64,000 nt of DNA from Platynereis dumerilii. Taxonomy: Eukaryota; Annelida; Polychaeta; Phyllodocida; Nereididae. Below are positions 44,701 through 55,265 of the stretch, one piece after another. Under the pieces are notes generated by a model, which worked only from the letters and a program-made list of their open reading frames with translations, was not told the DNA's origin and did no database searches. Every line of letters starts with the position of its first letter. Position 1 is the stretch's first letter. A program made the translations under genes and the position numbers. The DNA lies in the NCBI GenBank assembly GCA_026936325.1, contig JAPTHN010000011.1:51052629-51116628 (forward strand), written 5' to 3'.

Positions 44701-47239
44701 CAACGCAGATAAAAACACCCAAAAAAGCATTCTGAACTTCTAATGAGGTTATCCAAAGAAGCCACAGAAAGTTACAAATGATTTGGAATAGAAATTCAAG
44801 CTTTTGATGCACTTTATACCCAGCGTGTTCGAGCCGTATGAATACTTTTGTCATGTTGAAATTTTACGTTTGTATGCCCCTGAGCTTGAAAACAGAGATA
44901 TGCTTAAATTTGCAGTGCTCGACAATGACAATTGATTAGGGCAATGACTTAAAAGTGAAATTTTTCTCCTCGCACCGCTGGATCAAGAGTAAATACCAGG
45001 TATGTGCAGAATACTCAGCTGTATGAATATTTTCCTCCGCAACTGTATCTAAGTAATTTCTTATGATGATTGGTTTTTTTATGAAGAATATGAAAAAAAT
45101 TGATGGAAAATGAGATGCAATAAATTTGAAATTAAAAAGTTTTGGTTTGAAGGGTCAGGTAATGCAGATATAATTCCAAATACCACACTCTAATGCAACT
45201 ACACTGCCCACAGAGCCAGCCTCAGCCACTAGTTAGACCAGTGCCTAAGATTAGACATGGTTTAAACTGTTTTCCATACTGTTTTGCTCAAACCAACAAT
45301 TTCTGTCAAGAAGAAATCAAATCGCGGAGAATTAAATCATCAAATTTCCAACAATTTATGTGGTTCACATAGCCCATTCTTTAATGATGATCAAGCAGTC
45401 CATTCAGAGTCTGTGCTACTGGAAGTGGAGTTTGATTTGACATAACTTTGGGCATAAACATTCTCCTGAGCATCTAAAAATTGATATAAAATCAGATTGG
45501 GAAAAAGCATAAATTTTCCGAATATTCTTTTCATCAAATTTGTTAAAATAAAATTATCAATACATTTTTTGGGACAAAGTAGGCCCTTAGCAGCTCACAA
45601 ATTTAGTTTTAATTACTGGCTGTAGCACCTCATACAAAATTTTCATATCTTGAAATAGTTATAAACCAACCAGAGGTTACTTGGAAAAAATCGCCTATTT
45701 CTGGCAACTCTTACCCTCAAATATTTGTAGTTGCATGGAGAAGTCTAAGTAAACAATTAGGTCATATTTTGATTCAGGATATTAAACTCATCTCTACAAA
45801 TGCTAAAATGATTTCTAAACCTACATTTTAATAGCTTAGAACACATTTCTTTTACACGCGTATTGCTCTCACGCCTGCTTGTTTGCCAAATATTGACATG
45901 GCCATAACTCAAAATCTAGACGTTCGGGAGAAATTCTGATTTCAGATTTGGAATCAGCACGCTCGAATTAGGTTTGTAGAGGTATTTTTCCTCAGGTAGC
46001 AAAATCATCGTTGACCAGTGGAATTATTTGAAAGCTTTCTTTGGGTGACTTGGAAAAATTGATCAATTTTAGTAAAAAAATCATCAAAAATCGCAACATG
46101 GCTCAACAACAGACACAAAAGTTCAACAAACACACAAAATTCCCACTTAAACCAAAGAACACAACAACATCATGTTGAATACCGCATGCATTGACTTCAG
46201 CCTTCACTTGACTTGACGTGGATTCCGCTAGCCTGCTTTTTGCTTCTTTTTGACCGATAAGGCCATTCTTCAGTGAACATCACCTGCTCTTGGTCCAGAT
46301 CAGTTGGCTGAGTCAATGCATGTAGCATTCAACATGATATTATGATGCTTTTTGGTTGTACACGTCAAGATTAAGTTAGTATTTCTTGTATATGTTGATA
46401 TTTTGTGTCTGTAATGGTGAGCCATGATGCAATTTTTGATGATTTTTTACTAAAATTGATAATTTCTCCAGGTCACCCAAAGAAAGTTTTCAAATAATTC
46501 TCAGCCATTAAAAATGCTTTATAATATCATTTATACATAAGGCTAAGTCCAAACAGTTTCAAAATTGACTTTCAACTTCGTCGTGTGATGTCACCGGCTT
46601 AAAAATGTTTCGTTTGTGTCAGTTATGGCTTATCGGTTGATTCATTGTTTATCATATCTAGCAGCATAGGTGTCAATAAACAAACTAATTAAATCCCTTA
46701 AGGTACTTCATAAAATGAGAAGATTAGGAGGCCAACAGAAACAAGTCAATGACGTGGCAAAGCCAGTTTGCAAATTGAAAATAAGAAAAATAATTTTTCC
46801 TGTGGACCGCCAATCTGCTAGGAGCTTTGAGCTGTAATAATACTTTGCTTTCTGTTTAAGCTGAAGGTCTTGCTGACAATTACTTGCTCATTGGACTTAA
46901 AGATGTAAATGGTGATAATCACGACTCCAGCCACAAATGGATCATGGATAATTCTACAATGAATGTCTCCAACTGGGATTCAACTGAACCAAGCTCCGAG
47001 AGTGAACAATGCACAGTCGTGTTACCATCAACGGGAAAATGGTTTGACGGTGATTGTTCCACATTAAGAGGCGCTTTGTGCGAAAGAAATCCCGTAATTA
47101 TTTCTCTTTATACTATTTGACACATCGATCACTCAATCATAGGCCAGCAATAACAAAGGCACCAGCCGACGGTTGTGAAGTGCCTGATCCTGTGCTCTAC
47201 TACGATGAATACTTCTCAAAAAATGTGGCCTTTAATTAG
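41458..47239 (+). CDS. Secreted C-type lectin, gene 2 (four exons)
   Basis: Tandem paralogue of gene 1 with the same exon phases. Exons: 41458-41752, 42851-43024, 46861-47093 and, less surely, 47159-47239. Met at 41458 begins a signal peptide (MRTAVCAFYLFNMLSVAFS). The N-module repeats the gene 1 pattern (LLKGEYVVGVY, VCYWKEVRSGLIPLASL, GGEIYTIG). The lectin domain reads CPVPFKQVGTYCYLAD, AKKTACQQKGGYLAKIDS, LLIGLKDV, NWDSTEPSSESEQC and WFDGDCSTLRGALCE. The sugar-site EPN is EPS and WND is WFD, so Ca2+/mannose binding may be lost or changed. Intron 2 (3.8 kb) is largely nested palindromic elements. AATAAA at 47312 fits the 3' end. Confidence 0.87.
41753..42850. other. Intron 1 of lectin gene 2
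   Basis: AT-rich, no recognisable element or exon. Confidence 0.45.
42851..43024 (+). CDS. Lectin gene 2, exon 2
   Basis: Acceptor TTTGTATTCAG, donor AGTG|GTAAGTTA. First half of the lectin domain, GYNSCPVPF to AAYLIS. Confidence 0.88.
43875..45045. mobile_element. 1171-bp palindromic Tc1/mariner-like element P3
   Basis: Ends CAGTTGCGGACGAAAATATT and inverse, flanked by TA (43873-43874 and 45046-45047). Arms of about 410 bp are near-perfect inverses. CAGTTGCGGAC with a TA duplication is typical of Tc1/mariner relatives. No transposase. Confidence 0.85.
46021..46501. mobile_element. ~480-bp element P4 inserted in the arm of P2
   Basis: Inverted ends GAATTATTTGAAAGCTTTC and inverse, continuing CTTTGGGTGACTTGGA. 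The uninterrupted left arm of P2 (GAACACTGGTC) shows the pre-insertion sequence. Confidence 0.75.
46550..46830. repeat. Older repeat R1, uninterrupted copy
   Basis: Matches 56365-56580 joined to 59958-60050: TCCAAACAGTTTCAAAAT, AAGATTAGGAGGCCAACAG, GGCAAAGCCAGTTTGCA and CCGCCAATCTGC. Here the site occupied by half-LINE D elsewhere is empty. It ends about 30 bp before lectin exon 3. Confidence 0.8.
46861..47093 (+). CDS. Lectin gene 2, exon 3
   Basis: Acceptor CTGTTTAAG, donor CCC|GTAATT. Second half of the lectin domain with EPS and WFD. Reading through the donor would add VIISLYTI and stop at 47120. Confidence 0.87.
47159..47239 (+). CDS. Lectin gene 2, probable last exon
   Basis: After a 65-bp intron, an acceptor at AACAAAG|GCACC would continue in frame as APADGCEVPDPVLYYDEYFS and end KNVAFN then stop. 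The acceptor has no strong pyrimidine tract. Read-through from exon 3 is the alternative. Confidence 0.45.
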   Translation, partial: APADGCEVPDPVLYYDEYFSKNVAFN

Positions 47240-47311
47240 CAGCTGCACAGCACAATGAGTATTGATCAGCGTTCACACTCCCACACACTAATTTGCAGTA
47301 ATCATCCTGAC

Positions 47312-47317
47312 AATAAA
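47312..47317 (+). terminator. Poly(A) signal AATAAA, lectin gene 2
   Basis: AATAAA about 75 bp after the proposed stop codon at 47239, in the sequence GACAATAAAAATGAG. Cleavage would follow near 47330-47345. Confidence 0.55.
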
Positions 47318-48724
47318 AATGAGTCTCATATACTGAGTATGCCTTACTTCCTATTGTACTTTTTGCTGTATTTAAACAAAATTATCTAATAAAGTACTTC
47401 CGATAGAAAGCTGATTTTGGTGTCAAAAGTTGTGCATTTCTATGTAATTGAAATTCTGAATTGAAATAAGATGAAATTATTAGTGAAAAAAAGGTTTCTT
47501 TATCATTATTTTCAGGTGTTCCTACACCACTGAAGAGGACAAAGGCACAAAAACAGTACTTTACAAAACCAAATGAAGTTTCAGATGAGCACAATCACTG
47601 CACAGCATAGCTGCTTCCTAAACCGGCTAACACTATCATGCTTTATCAATTTCTCTATGAGAAGAACTGTTTTGGGCTACTTGTAGTTTATTTGTGAGTT
47701 CACTCGCATTTGTGAGCAAACAGGGTTAAATAAGGGTAGTCAGAAATTTTGGATCGTTTGTGAGAGACAAGGGAGCACTTTTTAAAGTTTATTTTTCATG
47801 AAATTAATGAAGAATTGGCTAACTTGAGGCGCCTTGCTCACATTTGTGTCTTTGGTGTCTTGTTTAATTACAATTTAAGTTTTTAGTTTCAACAAAATCA
47901 CGGCAAAACAGGAAATAGAAATACTGTTGTTATTGTTTTACTGCCCTCTGATTGGCCGAAACAGTTGCGATCGTTTTTTGGACACTTCTAATGGGGCTAA
48001 AATTATAATTTTAGGCTCTTTAGAATCCCAAATCCTTGAACCATATGAATTCGTTTTTTTATGGAGATATCTTTATTCATTGCCGAGAATTCGTTGGAAA
48101 AAAATTAAAAAATATGCACAGTGTTGATGCAGGTGTGAATCTTTATAGGCTCATTTCAGCCGCTTAGAATCATCAGATTTTCACCAAATTTTCACACAAC
48201 GCAGTTTAGAACCTCCCTGAAGAAACAAAACCATCATTTCCTGTCCGACTATTCATTAAAACCCCTTATTTTCGCTCGTACGATAGCGTCTTTTTACCGC
48301 AAATCACTTCCTTCTTTTATCAAAATTTCAGATTTTTCACTCTCAACTTCTCTTCAACTTTTAAACCACTTGTAATCATCGTAGAAATCTCTAAGTAGGC
48401 TCATTGTCTTCGCAATTTAATTCTCTACAAGCTGTTGTTTTTCAAAACAATCCATAATAACTTCTATAAAACGTCCGTTTCACAACGTTGTTTCACCGCT
48501 ACACTTAGTGTAGTATAGGCCTACATTCCAACAACCAATCAGATCTCTCAATTTCTAATTCCCCTTTACTCATCAACCTATTCCTCTCACGACCTCATCT
48601 ATCCCCTCATAACATCCCTCTATCCTTCCTCTCTTCCCCAGTTCTTCCCTTTCTTCCTAGAATTACTGTATACTTCAATTTTTCACTTCCTTCTCATACT
48701 GTCAGCCCATTGGCTGTCAATATA
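47318..48724. other. Intergenic, nothing recognised
   Basis: AT-rich sequence with T- and C-rich runs toward the right. No gene signal. Confidence 0.4.
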
Positions 48725-49035
48725 AACAGTGTATCCCGATGATAGTGTCATTTTGGGCCGAAGGCCCAAGGCCAATATGGGCACGAAGCCCCTGTGGCCT
48801 TGAATTGTCATTATTTTGTACCCAGGTGGCCTTAGACAGTGTATCCCATTTTCATAATCTAGCTCTTTGTAAACATTGTATCTCATTTTCACCATCCAGC
48901 ATCACATCTTCATTTGTAAACATTGTATGCCATTTTCACCATCTAGGACCCAAACGTAAACATTGTATATGGTTTTCACCATCTAGAACCAAACTCTATT
49001 GTAAACAGTGTATAGCATTTTCACCATCTACATCA
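48725..49035. repeat. ~55-bp tandem repeat
   Basis: About five units containing GTAAACATTGTATCTCATTT or variants followed by TCACCATCTAG, at about 48722, 48835, 48868, 48917, 48955 and 49003, with decay at the left. Confidence 0.8.
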
Positions 49036-49074
49036 CAACTCCCTTTTTCATATAAATCCCTCACTTCCACTTCT

Positions 49075-49865
49075 CTCTCATCACCCCTTTCCCCTCACTT
49101 ACCCCTCCCTTCCTATACATAAACCCACCCATCTCTACTTTACCCCCTCCTACCCCCACTTACCCCCACCTTCACTTTCACCCAAAACTTCACTTTTTCA
49201 CTTTTCTCCCTATACTTAAATTACTTCATTCACCCTCACTTACCCCCACTTACCCCCATTTACCCCCACCACCTTTACTCTCTCAACCTCTCTCTCTTTC
49301 TCCCCTTACATCCCATACTTAAATTTCTCATTTTACCCTCACTTACCCCCACCACTTTTTCCACCCAAATCCAACTCTTTCTCCCTCTACACCTCCAACA
49401 CTTAAATCACTCCACTTACCCTCACTTAGCCCTACTTACCCCCATTTACCCCCACCACTTTTTCCACCCAAAACTCCTTTTTTCTTCTCTACTCACTTCC
49501 TCTACTTAAACTACCTCAATTACCCCCACTTACCCCCACTTACCCCCATTTACCCCCACCACCTTTTTCACTCTAAACTTCTTTTTTCTTACCTACACAC
49601 TTCCCTTACCTAAATTACCTCAATTACCCCCACTTACCCCCATTTACCCCCACCACCTTTTTCACTCTAAACTTCTCTCTTCTTACCTACTCACTTCCTT
49701 TACCTAAATTACCTCAATTACCCCACTTAACCCCACTTACCCCCAATTACCCCATTTACCCCCACCACCTTTTTCACTCTTTACTTCTCTCTTCTTACCT
49801 ACTCACTTCCTTTACCTAAATTACCTCACTTACCCCCATTTACCCCCACTTACCCCCATCACCTT
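49075..49865. repeat. Pyrimidine-rich minisatellite with TTACCCCCA blocks
   Basis: Higher-order units of about 100-120 bp: CACTTACCCCCATTTACCCC, CACCACCTTTTTCACTC, TAAACTTCTCTCTTCTTACC and CCTTTACCTAAATTACC. At least six units. Strong C-on-one-strand bias throughout. Non-coding. Confidence 0.88.
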
Positions 49866-49990
49866 CCCCACATAACATATATCTTTCATCATTTCTCACC
49901 TCATCATCACTAGTTCTCAATATGAGCACCGACCCCAAAAAGTCTAATGTTTCCACACGATCGCGTAGCCGCTCCGAAACTCGAAAAGAA

Positions 49991-50251
49991 TCAGGGTGTG
50001 CAGATTACTCTTTTTATGACGCTGTCAATGGTCCTTTTTAGGTTTTCGCGTTCCTTCTTTGTAGTGGTTACTGCTTCCCATGCATATGTGGCTATTGGTA
50101 TTATGCAGGCCTTTACCACCTGCCACACCATTCTCATCTTAATACCTTTAAGGTCTGGGCTTCTTGCTATAGCCATAATTGTGTTGTAAGCCGCTTGTAC
50201 TTTCTTCTTTACTTCAATAAGTTGTTTATTCCATTTTTCCACTTTTTGCAC
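49991..50251 (-). mobile_element. LINE reverse transcriptase 3' fragment
   Basis: Minus strand, 86 codons: VKKKVQAAYNTIMAI, MRMVWQVVKACIIPIATYAW and EAVTTTKKERENLKR. It has the look of the thumb/connector following the RT palm of non-LTR elements (the IPIATYAWEA segment). Truncated at both ends. Confidence 0.6.
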
Positions 50252-50414
50252 TGCCCCCCCTGGTCATACCACTGCTAAGTTTATCGTCTGTTATATTTCT
50301 CCGATCATGTATGGAAATCTAGGCCCCAAATTCGACACCATTTTCCAAAGAATCAACACATCAAAGCAAAACAACATAAGCATGGTGAACTCGCATGTGT
50401 TCCGCTTGCGACAC

Positions 50415-50815
50415 AAATTCTAGTTCATTAATCGACTCGATGTACAACACAGAAGACCATTTTCTAAGTAAGGAGTGACAAGAGCATCAACCAGACTTTT
50501 GCTAACTTCTTTGTTTAATGATTTCCTGATTTTTGAAATATTTATCAAGTTGACATAAGCATTCCGCCACATTTTGTTGATTTGCTTTTCCACAGTGATT
50601 TTTTTGTCAAAGATTACACCTAGGTTTCCAACATGATCAGTTTCATTGAATTTGACACTGTCTACACTGATTGACGATACTTAAGAGTTTATTGAGTTGA
50701 TGTTATGTGAACCGCCAATAAGCAGTAGTTCGGTCTTTTCTCCATAGTTCCAAAGCTTGTTTTCATGGAGGAAGTTCCTGATTTCAGCAATGCACTTCTC
50801 CACTTTGTGACTTTG
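50415..50815 (-). mobile_element. LINE reverse transcriptase fragment (CR1/L2-like)
   Basis: Minus strand, one frame with one stop: FLHENKLWNYGEKTELLLIG, then VKFNETDHVGNLGVIFDKK, INISKIRKSLNKEVSKSLVD and ALVTPYLENG. The GVIFD and IRK-L-x7-LVxALVT layout is that of CR1/L2 reverse transcriptases. The single stop is TAA at about 50683. Confidence 0.72.
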
Positions 50816-50930
50816 TCTGTTTCACTTTTACTGGTACTAACACCTGTAAACACCACACAACATGTACACAACACAAACAAGGACCAAGAAAACAAGATAA
50901 GTTTTTGGAAATGCTCAAGCTTTATTGATC

Positions 50931-50936
50931 AGAATA
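50931..50936 (-). terminator. Poly(A) signal of the Cys-rich gene
   Basis: AATAAA on the minus strand, 19 bases past the stop codon at 50955-50957. The spacing is short but acceptable. Confidence 0.45.
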
Positions 50937-50954
50937 CAAGAGGGCAGTGTGAAA

Positions 50955-51099
50955 TCAGAAACCGCACCAACTTGGTCGAGAACCAGTGGATCTTGAACCT
51001 CTGCACTTGCAACGCCAGATTTTGTTGCCAAACAATATGGGACAACTGGATGGCGCCTCGACGCAGTTCCCACCAGCAGAATAACCAAGGCATGTGCAT
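50955..51099 (-). CDS. Cys-rich C-terminal exon of an unknown secreted-type protein
   Basis: Minus strand. The acceptor TGTTGTTGCAG at 51100 opens a frame of 47 residues with eight cysteines: CTCLGYSAGGNCVEAPSSC, CPILFGNKIWRCKCRGS and PSWCGF, then stop at 50955-50957. AATAAA follows on the same strand (50931-50936). It is about 50% GC in an AT-rich setting, as for the other exons here. I do not recognise the family; the dense Cys pattern suggests a disulfide-rich secreted peptide or the end of a larger extracellular protein. A possible preceding piece is at about 51202-51249 (QDCCSVSRSHQC), but the intron phase is not settled. Function unknown. Confidence 0.5.
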
Positions 51100-51465
51100 C
51101 TGCAACAACAGTATAATATATTTTTACAAGGTAAATAGAAAAGGTTCCAACTTATTAGATAAACTAGAGGTCAACATGATAGGGGCATAGGAAAGGTGTA
51201 CGTAACACTGATGGCTACGGGATACACTGCAGCAATCTTGGTCCAGTGCTACTTATACAAACTGCTTGCAGTGTGTGATTCACTGACCCTATCTATCTGT
51301 CATCTATCTATCTATCTCAGAGCTGTCTTTTGTCTACCTACCTGATTTAAGAACGGTGCTTTTTACAAGCTTTATACTGTGGCATTAGATAAACTTAACA
51401 ATCATAGTTAAATGTTGATTTGATAATGTGAAATAGCCTATTTCTTAAATTTTTAATGTTAAATA

Positions 51466-51470
51466 GGGGA

Positions 51471-51523
<53 letters not shown>

Positions 51524-51545
51524 CAGCCATGTAGACAGATAGATA
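51466..51545. repeat. (GATA)n microsatellite
   Basis: About 14 perfect GATA units with a few interruptions at the right. A Tyr/Leu/Ser open frame on the other strand is an artefact. Confidence 0.92.
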
Positions 51546-53375
51546 GAGATATACATATATATGTAGATAATAAATAGAGTTTGGTAGATCTGTAATTCAC
51601 ATTTTTCTAAATCGGTCAATCTGAACTCTGAGAGAAAACTCAATACACATTGTGGATGCTTTCTTTAATACGTGGCTGTGTGTCCTGAAAGAATCTAACC
51701 AATGATACTTCTAAGCACTAGTGTCACAATATATTTAAAACCATTGATTTGAAACTTATATAAGGCCTTGATCATGCGCTACTGTTGATTAAATTTGAGA
51801 GTGAACCACTGTATTCAATGGCAGGGGCCAAGATGTGGACGGGGGGGGGGGTGGTGAGCTATTCAGGGTCAGTAGTGGGCAGCTTGGGGTCACCGGCCTA
51901 CAATTGGCTGAAGGGGTCCCTGAAACGGGGTCCTTAAAAGGTCAGTAGTATGCATTGCAGGGATGTCAATTAAGCAATTTTTTGAGGTCGCCAACAGGAT
52001 TAGTAGCCCTACAAATTTACTAGTCCTGAACAAAATTTGGTAGTCCTGATTCGGCGGGTATTCATACTAAATCGTAATGACCATGAAACGGAATTTGTAA
52101 GAAATAATGATACACAAAGGATGTGTATTTAGTTCTCCTTGAAAGCTGTAAAGGTATGAACACAGGAGAGCAATTTCTAAAATTTAGTTCAACTGGCCCC
52201 ACTTTCCCCTATTAGTATACTCTTAAAAGTTCATTCTGACTCCAGTATGATATTCTGAATCCTGCTGCTCACAGTGAGATGATGAGCTTTCGAGAGACTG
52301 TCAAAATGTGTTTCTTAAGTTTGTCATGTTTTCTTGTATGTAAGGAGTCTCAGACAAAGGGTATCCAAATTCAACCGAAACATATTACAATGTATAACCA
52401 CAGCCAGCCTATCTTTAGAAAATAATGAATTGTTCATTATCCTGTTTGAGGGAAAAGCACTAACTTTATTTAAACACTGATACAGTCTGATAGGTAGATA
52501 TTTATATATCAAATTTCATTCAACTGGTTTTAAATTGACTGATGGATTAATTTGTTGATTGGTTTTTAGTCTGTAGTCTGGATATTTGCCATGCAAAAAG
52601 ACTGGTCCTCTCTTTTTGCATAACTAATGGATAGGCTGTAATGATTAGCATGAACAGATGAATGACATTGAAACTCACACATAGAAATATATATAGGCCT
52701 ATTGAATACACTGGTCTTTTTTTTTTTTCAATGACAGCTATTCTTGCAGGTTTGTTCAAGTGTTGTGTAAGTTTCCCAAAATATACTCTGTACAGCTGAT
52801 ATAGAGTGTTTGGTATCAAATTCACTTAATTTTGGAAGATATGAATCCTGATAATATCTGTTGAACCAAACAATCAATAATAAGTCACTTATGACCCCAT
52901 AGGACAAGCTACATGATCCCAATTGGTAAACAATTGGCACCAATCAACATGTCACGGTTGGCTGAACACTGGGCCCAGAATGTGTGGTCAGCCAAGCGTG
53001 TCTGCTAACACCAGCCACATTGCTCCTGCGAGGGTGCTGCGCTGAAAAGGAGGGGGTGGCTCAAAATGAGGGGGGTAGCAAAAACCCACAGAACGAAATT
53101 CACAGATGCGAGATAAAGGGCCCAGTAAGATGTTTTGCTCCTTATGTCAAAACTGGGGGTTAAATTAAAAATCTAAAGATGTTACACATTAGGAAAGCAT
53201 GGTAAGTAATGTGTGTGTAAAGGAGAAGACTGGACATGCCCTCAGGATACTGGGACAGAGTCTATAAATATTGGAGGTGTGTAAGAAATCTCAGACGAAC
53301 TGTTGATTCACTGGACCCATCCAGTGGGTCAGTGAATAATAAGAAAAAGACGAGGCAAACCATACAGGACTGCAC
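51546..53375. other. Nothing recognised
   Basis: Includes a G run at 51841-51850 and a GC-richer patch at 52960-53060, but no exon or transposon I can support. Upstream exons of the minus-strand Cys-rich gene may lie here. Confidence 0.35.
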
Positions 53376-53480
53376 AGATGGATGGATGGATTATTGGGGC
53401 TTCACGTCCTGTATTTATTCACTTAGAAGGCTAATAAGGGCAGGAGGAGGACACGGCAATGAGGCGAAGGATGATTGAAT
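53376..53480 (-). repeat. tRNA-derived SINE, copy 3 (5'-truncated)
   Basis: Minus strand: GCCTCATTGCCGTGTCCTCC, then GTGAATAAATACAGGACGTG, and an (ATCC)n tail. The tRNA-like head is absent. Confidence 0.7.
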
Positions 53481-53518
53481 GAGTCATCGGTACTTAAAGC
53501 TTTCAATAACAAAATTGA

Positions 53519-55265
53519 GTGAGTGAGTGAGTTTGTGTTTTACGGCTCATCAGCACCTAATTGGGCTATTTAGAGACATACTTGGTTTGTGGTCATGTTG
53601 AGTTAGTCATCTCATCTTGGTTGATGGCATCTAGATCTTTGAGGAGTCACTTTGACAGGTATATCTGCAATAATTTTCAATTCAAGAAGTTTCCTTGCCT
53701 GAGTGGCATTTATGGCTTGTACCAATAAATTACCGTCAGGCTGTCGATCGACTGAGTGTGGTTTTCCAAATTTCTTCAGCATTGTTGTGTAACTCACAAA
53801 TGGTGATACATCCTTCAGTCTTCCATCTTTGGACTTGATGTGAAATTTGAGACCAGTGGGGTTTTCTTTTTTGCTGTTGGTGAGTGTCGTTTTACTTTTG
53901 TCTTTGTAAGGCAGCAAGCCGATTGTTGAGCTTTTTTGTTTTGTTGTCTTGGGCGGTGTCTTGTTAGCTGGAGCAAAAGCTTTTTCCAGTGGTTGGATGA
54001 GGGACTTATCAGTCCCTTGGGTAACAGAAGAGAAAATTTGACTTTCTTGGATCATCTTCTTCAGTGATTCAGGGGAGGTCACAGGTTCTTCCTTGCTTGA
54101 CCGGTCTGGTGGTTGAGGCGGTGAAGGTGTTTTCATTAAGACATCGGTGAAGAGGTTCCTGTCCAGATGAATCTTTCTCTGTGGTGATGAATGAAGAGGT
54201 GGTCTAGGGTAATCTGCTTCTAGGCAAAGGTTGTCCGGATCCTGTTCTACAAGGCCTCTGGCTTCGGGAAAGGATAGTTGTCTTTCAGTTCATAGTTGTA
54301 GAATTTCTTTCTCCTTCTTGAAGACTTTGCAATTGTGGCTAAAGGCAGGATGGTTCCCTGAACAGTTGACACAATGTGAAAGTTTAGAGCAAGGTTTATC
54401 GTGTGTATGTGCATGACCATGGTCACCACACTTGGCACAAATTGTTGGCCTGATGCATGTACGACTAAAATGGCCGTACATTTGGCAATTGAAACAGCGT
54501 TTTGGATGAGGAAAGTAAGGAGAAACTCGGCACCATTCAAAGGCTACAGGTACTTTCTTTGGTAATCTTTCGTCTTTGAATGTTAGCAACAGTAACTCAG
54601 AACCATTCTTGTGAGCAAGACGTTTGAAGTTTGCGATGCCATGTTTGTGAAACCAATTTGTAAGTTCATTGTCTGAGCAGGTCTTACTTTCTTTGGAGAA
54701 GATAATGCCTTTGCCTGATCTTTGAAAAGGTCCAATGACGACTTTGGTATTGGCTATCTCATGGATGCCGGTCAATTTATCTTGTTGATCAGAGGTCGCA
54801 GGTTTCAGAAGGAATGTGCCATTGGTTTGGCGCCTCAGGCTATCAGCGATGGTCGTGTCGCAAATGTCTGCAATTGTTTCGTAGATAGCAACAGATGATA
54901 GGTCTTCCAGTGATTGTGTGATACCTTTTATAACAAGCAAATTTTCAGTCTTTGACAGATGTGGGGGGTGGTCAGGGTCAGTCAAGTCATCCGGAGACGT
55001 CCTTGTCCATTGAAATCTTGGTAGTCCAGTCACAAATTTTTCTATCTCAGCCTGATTTCCTGCTGAGGGACGCGCGCCTTGGTAACCCGGTTGACGTACG
55101 ATCCGGTTTGGAATCATGGTAAATGACATATTCATTGATATTCTCCTGTAAGGTAGGGGACACACCGTGCATGCGCACTGTCTCATGTTGGCCACTAAGG
55201 ATAGAGGTCTTCACCTTAGTGTTACCACCCACCGCCACGAGGAGGCCCGAGACCTGCGGGGGCAC
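53519..55265 (-). mobile_element. Half-LINE copy C, 11-bp target duplication
   Basis: Flanked by AACAAAATTGA at 53508-53518 and 55266-55276. The 3' tail is (GTGA)n at 53519-53532 on the plus strand, then ACGGCTCATCAGCACC and GGCTATTTAGAGACA. The 5' end is CCCCCGCAGGTCTCGGGCC at 55262-55244. Full-length at both ends, with no room for an ORF2. Confidence 0.92.
53612..55195 (-). pseudogene. LINE ORF1, copy C (one in-frame stop)
   Basis: One reading frame of 528 codons broken only by a TGA at 54290-54292. Order: leader (VCPLPYRRISMNMSF), RRM-like region, knuckles CFNCQMYGHFSRTC, CAKCGDHGHAHTHDKPC and CVNCSGNHPAFSHNC, SFPEARGLVEQD, Ser/Pro/Lys linker, and an unusual C-terminus: DGNLLVQAINATQARKLLEL then IIADIPVKVTPQRS, which looks like the first RRM of another ORF1 lineage instead of the hydrophobic tail of A and D. 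Confidence 0.88.

Larger units (their letters stand above)
43310..46545. mobile_element. Outer palindromic element P2 with two nested elements
   Basis: Left arm (43310-43620) and right arm (45840-46545) are inverses: TATGTATAAATGAT, AATGGCTGAGAA, CACTGGTCAAC, TCTAGATTTTGAGTTATGGC and GAGAGCAATTCGCGTGTAAA. The right arm is split by 46021-46501 and the interior holds 43875-45045. Non-coding; fills most of lectin gene 2 intron 2. Confidence 0.75.

Noticed and set aside
49075-49865. Interstitial telomere
   Set aside because: The repeated word is TTACCCCCA, not the animal TTAGGG repeat, and it forms higher-order units with unrelated sequence.
50765-51190. 141-codon plus-strand open frame with several Cys
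   Set aside because: The antisense strand has a better case (acceptor, stop, AATAAA and denser cysteines), so this is read as its shadow.
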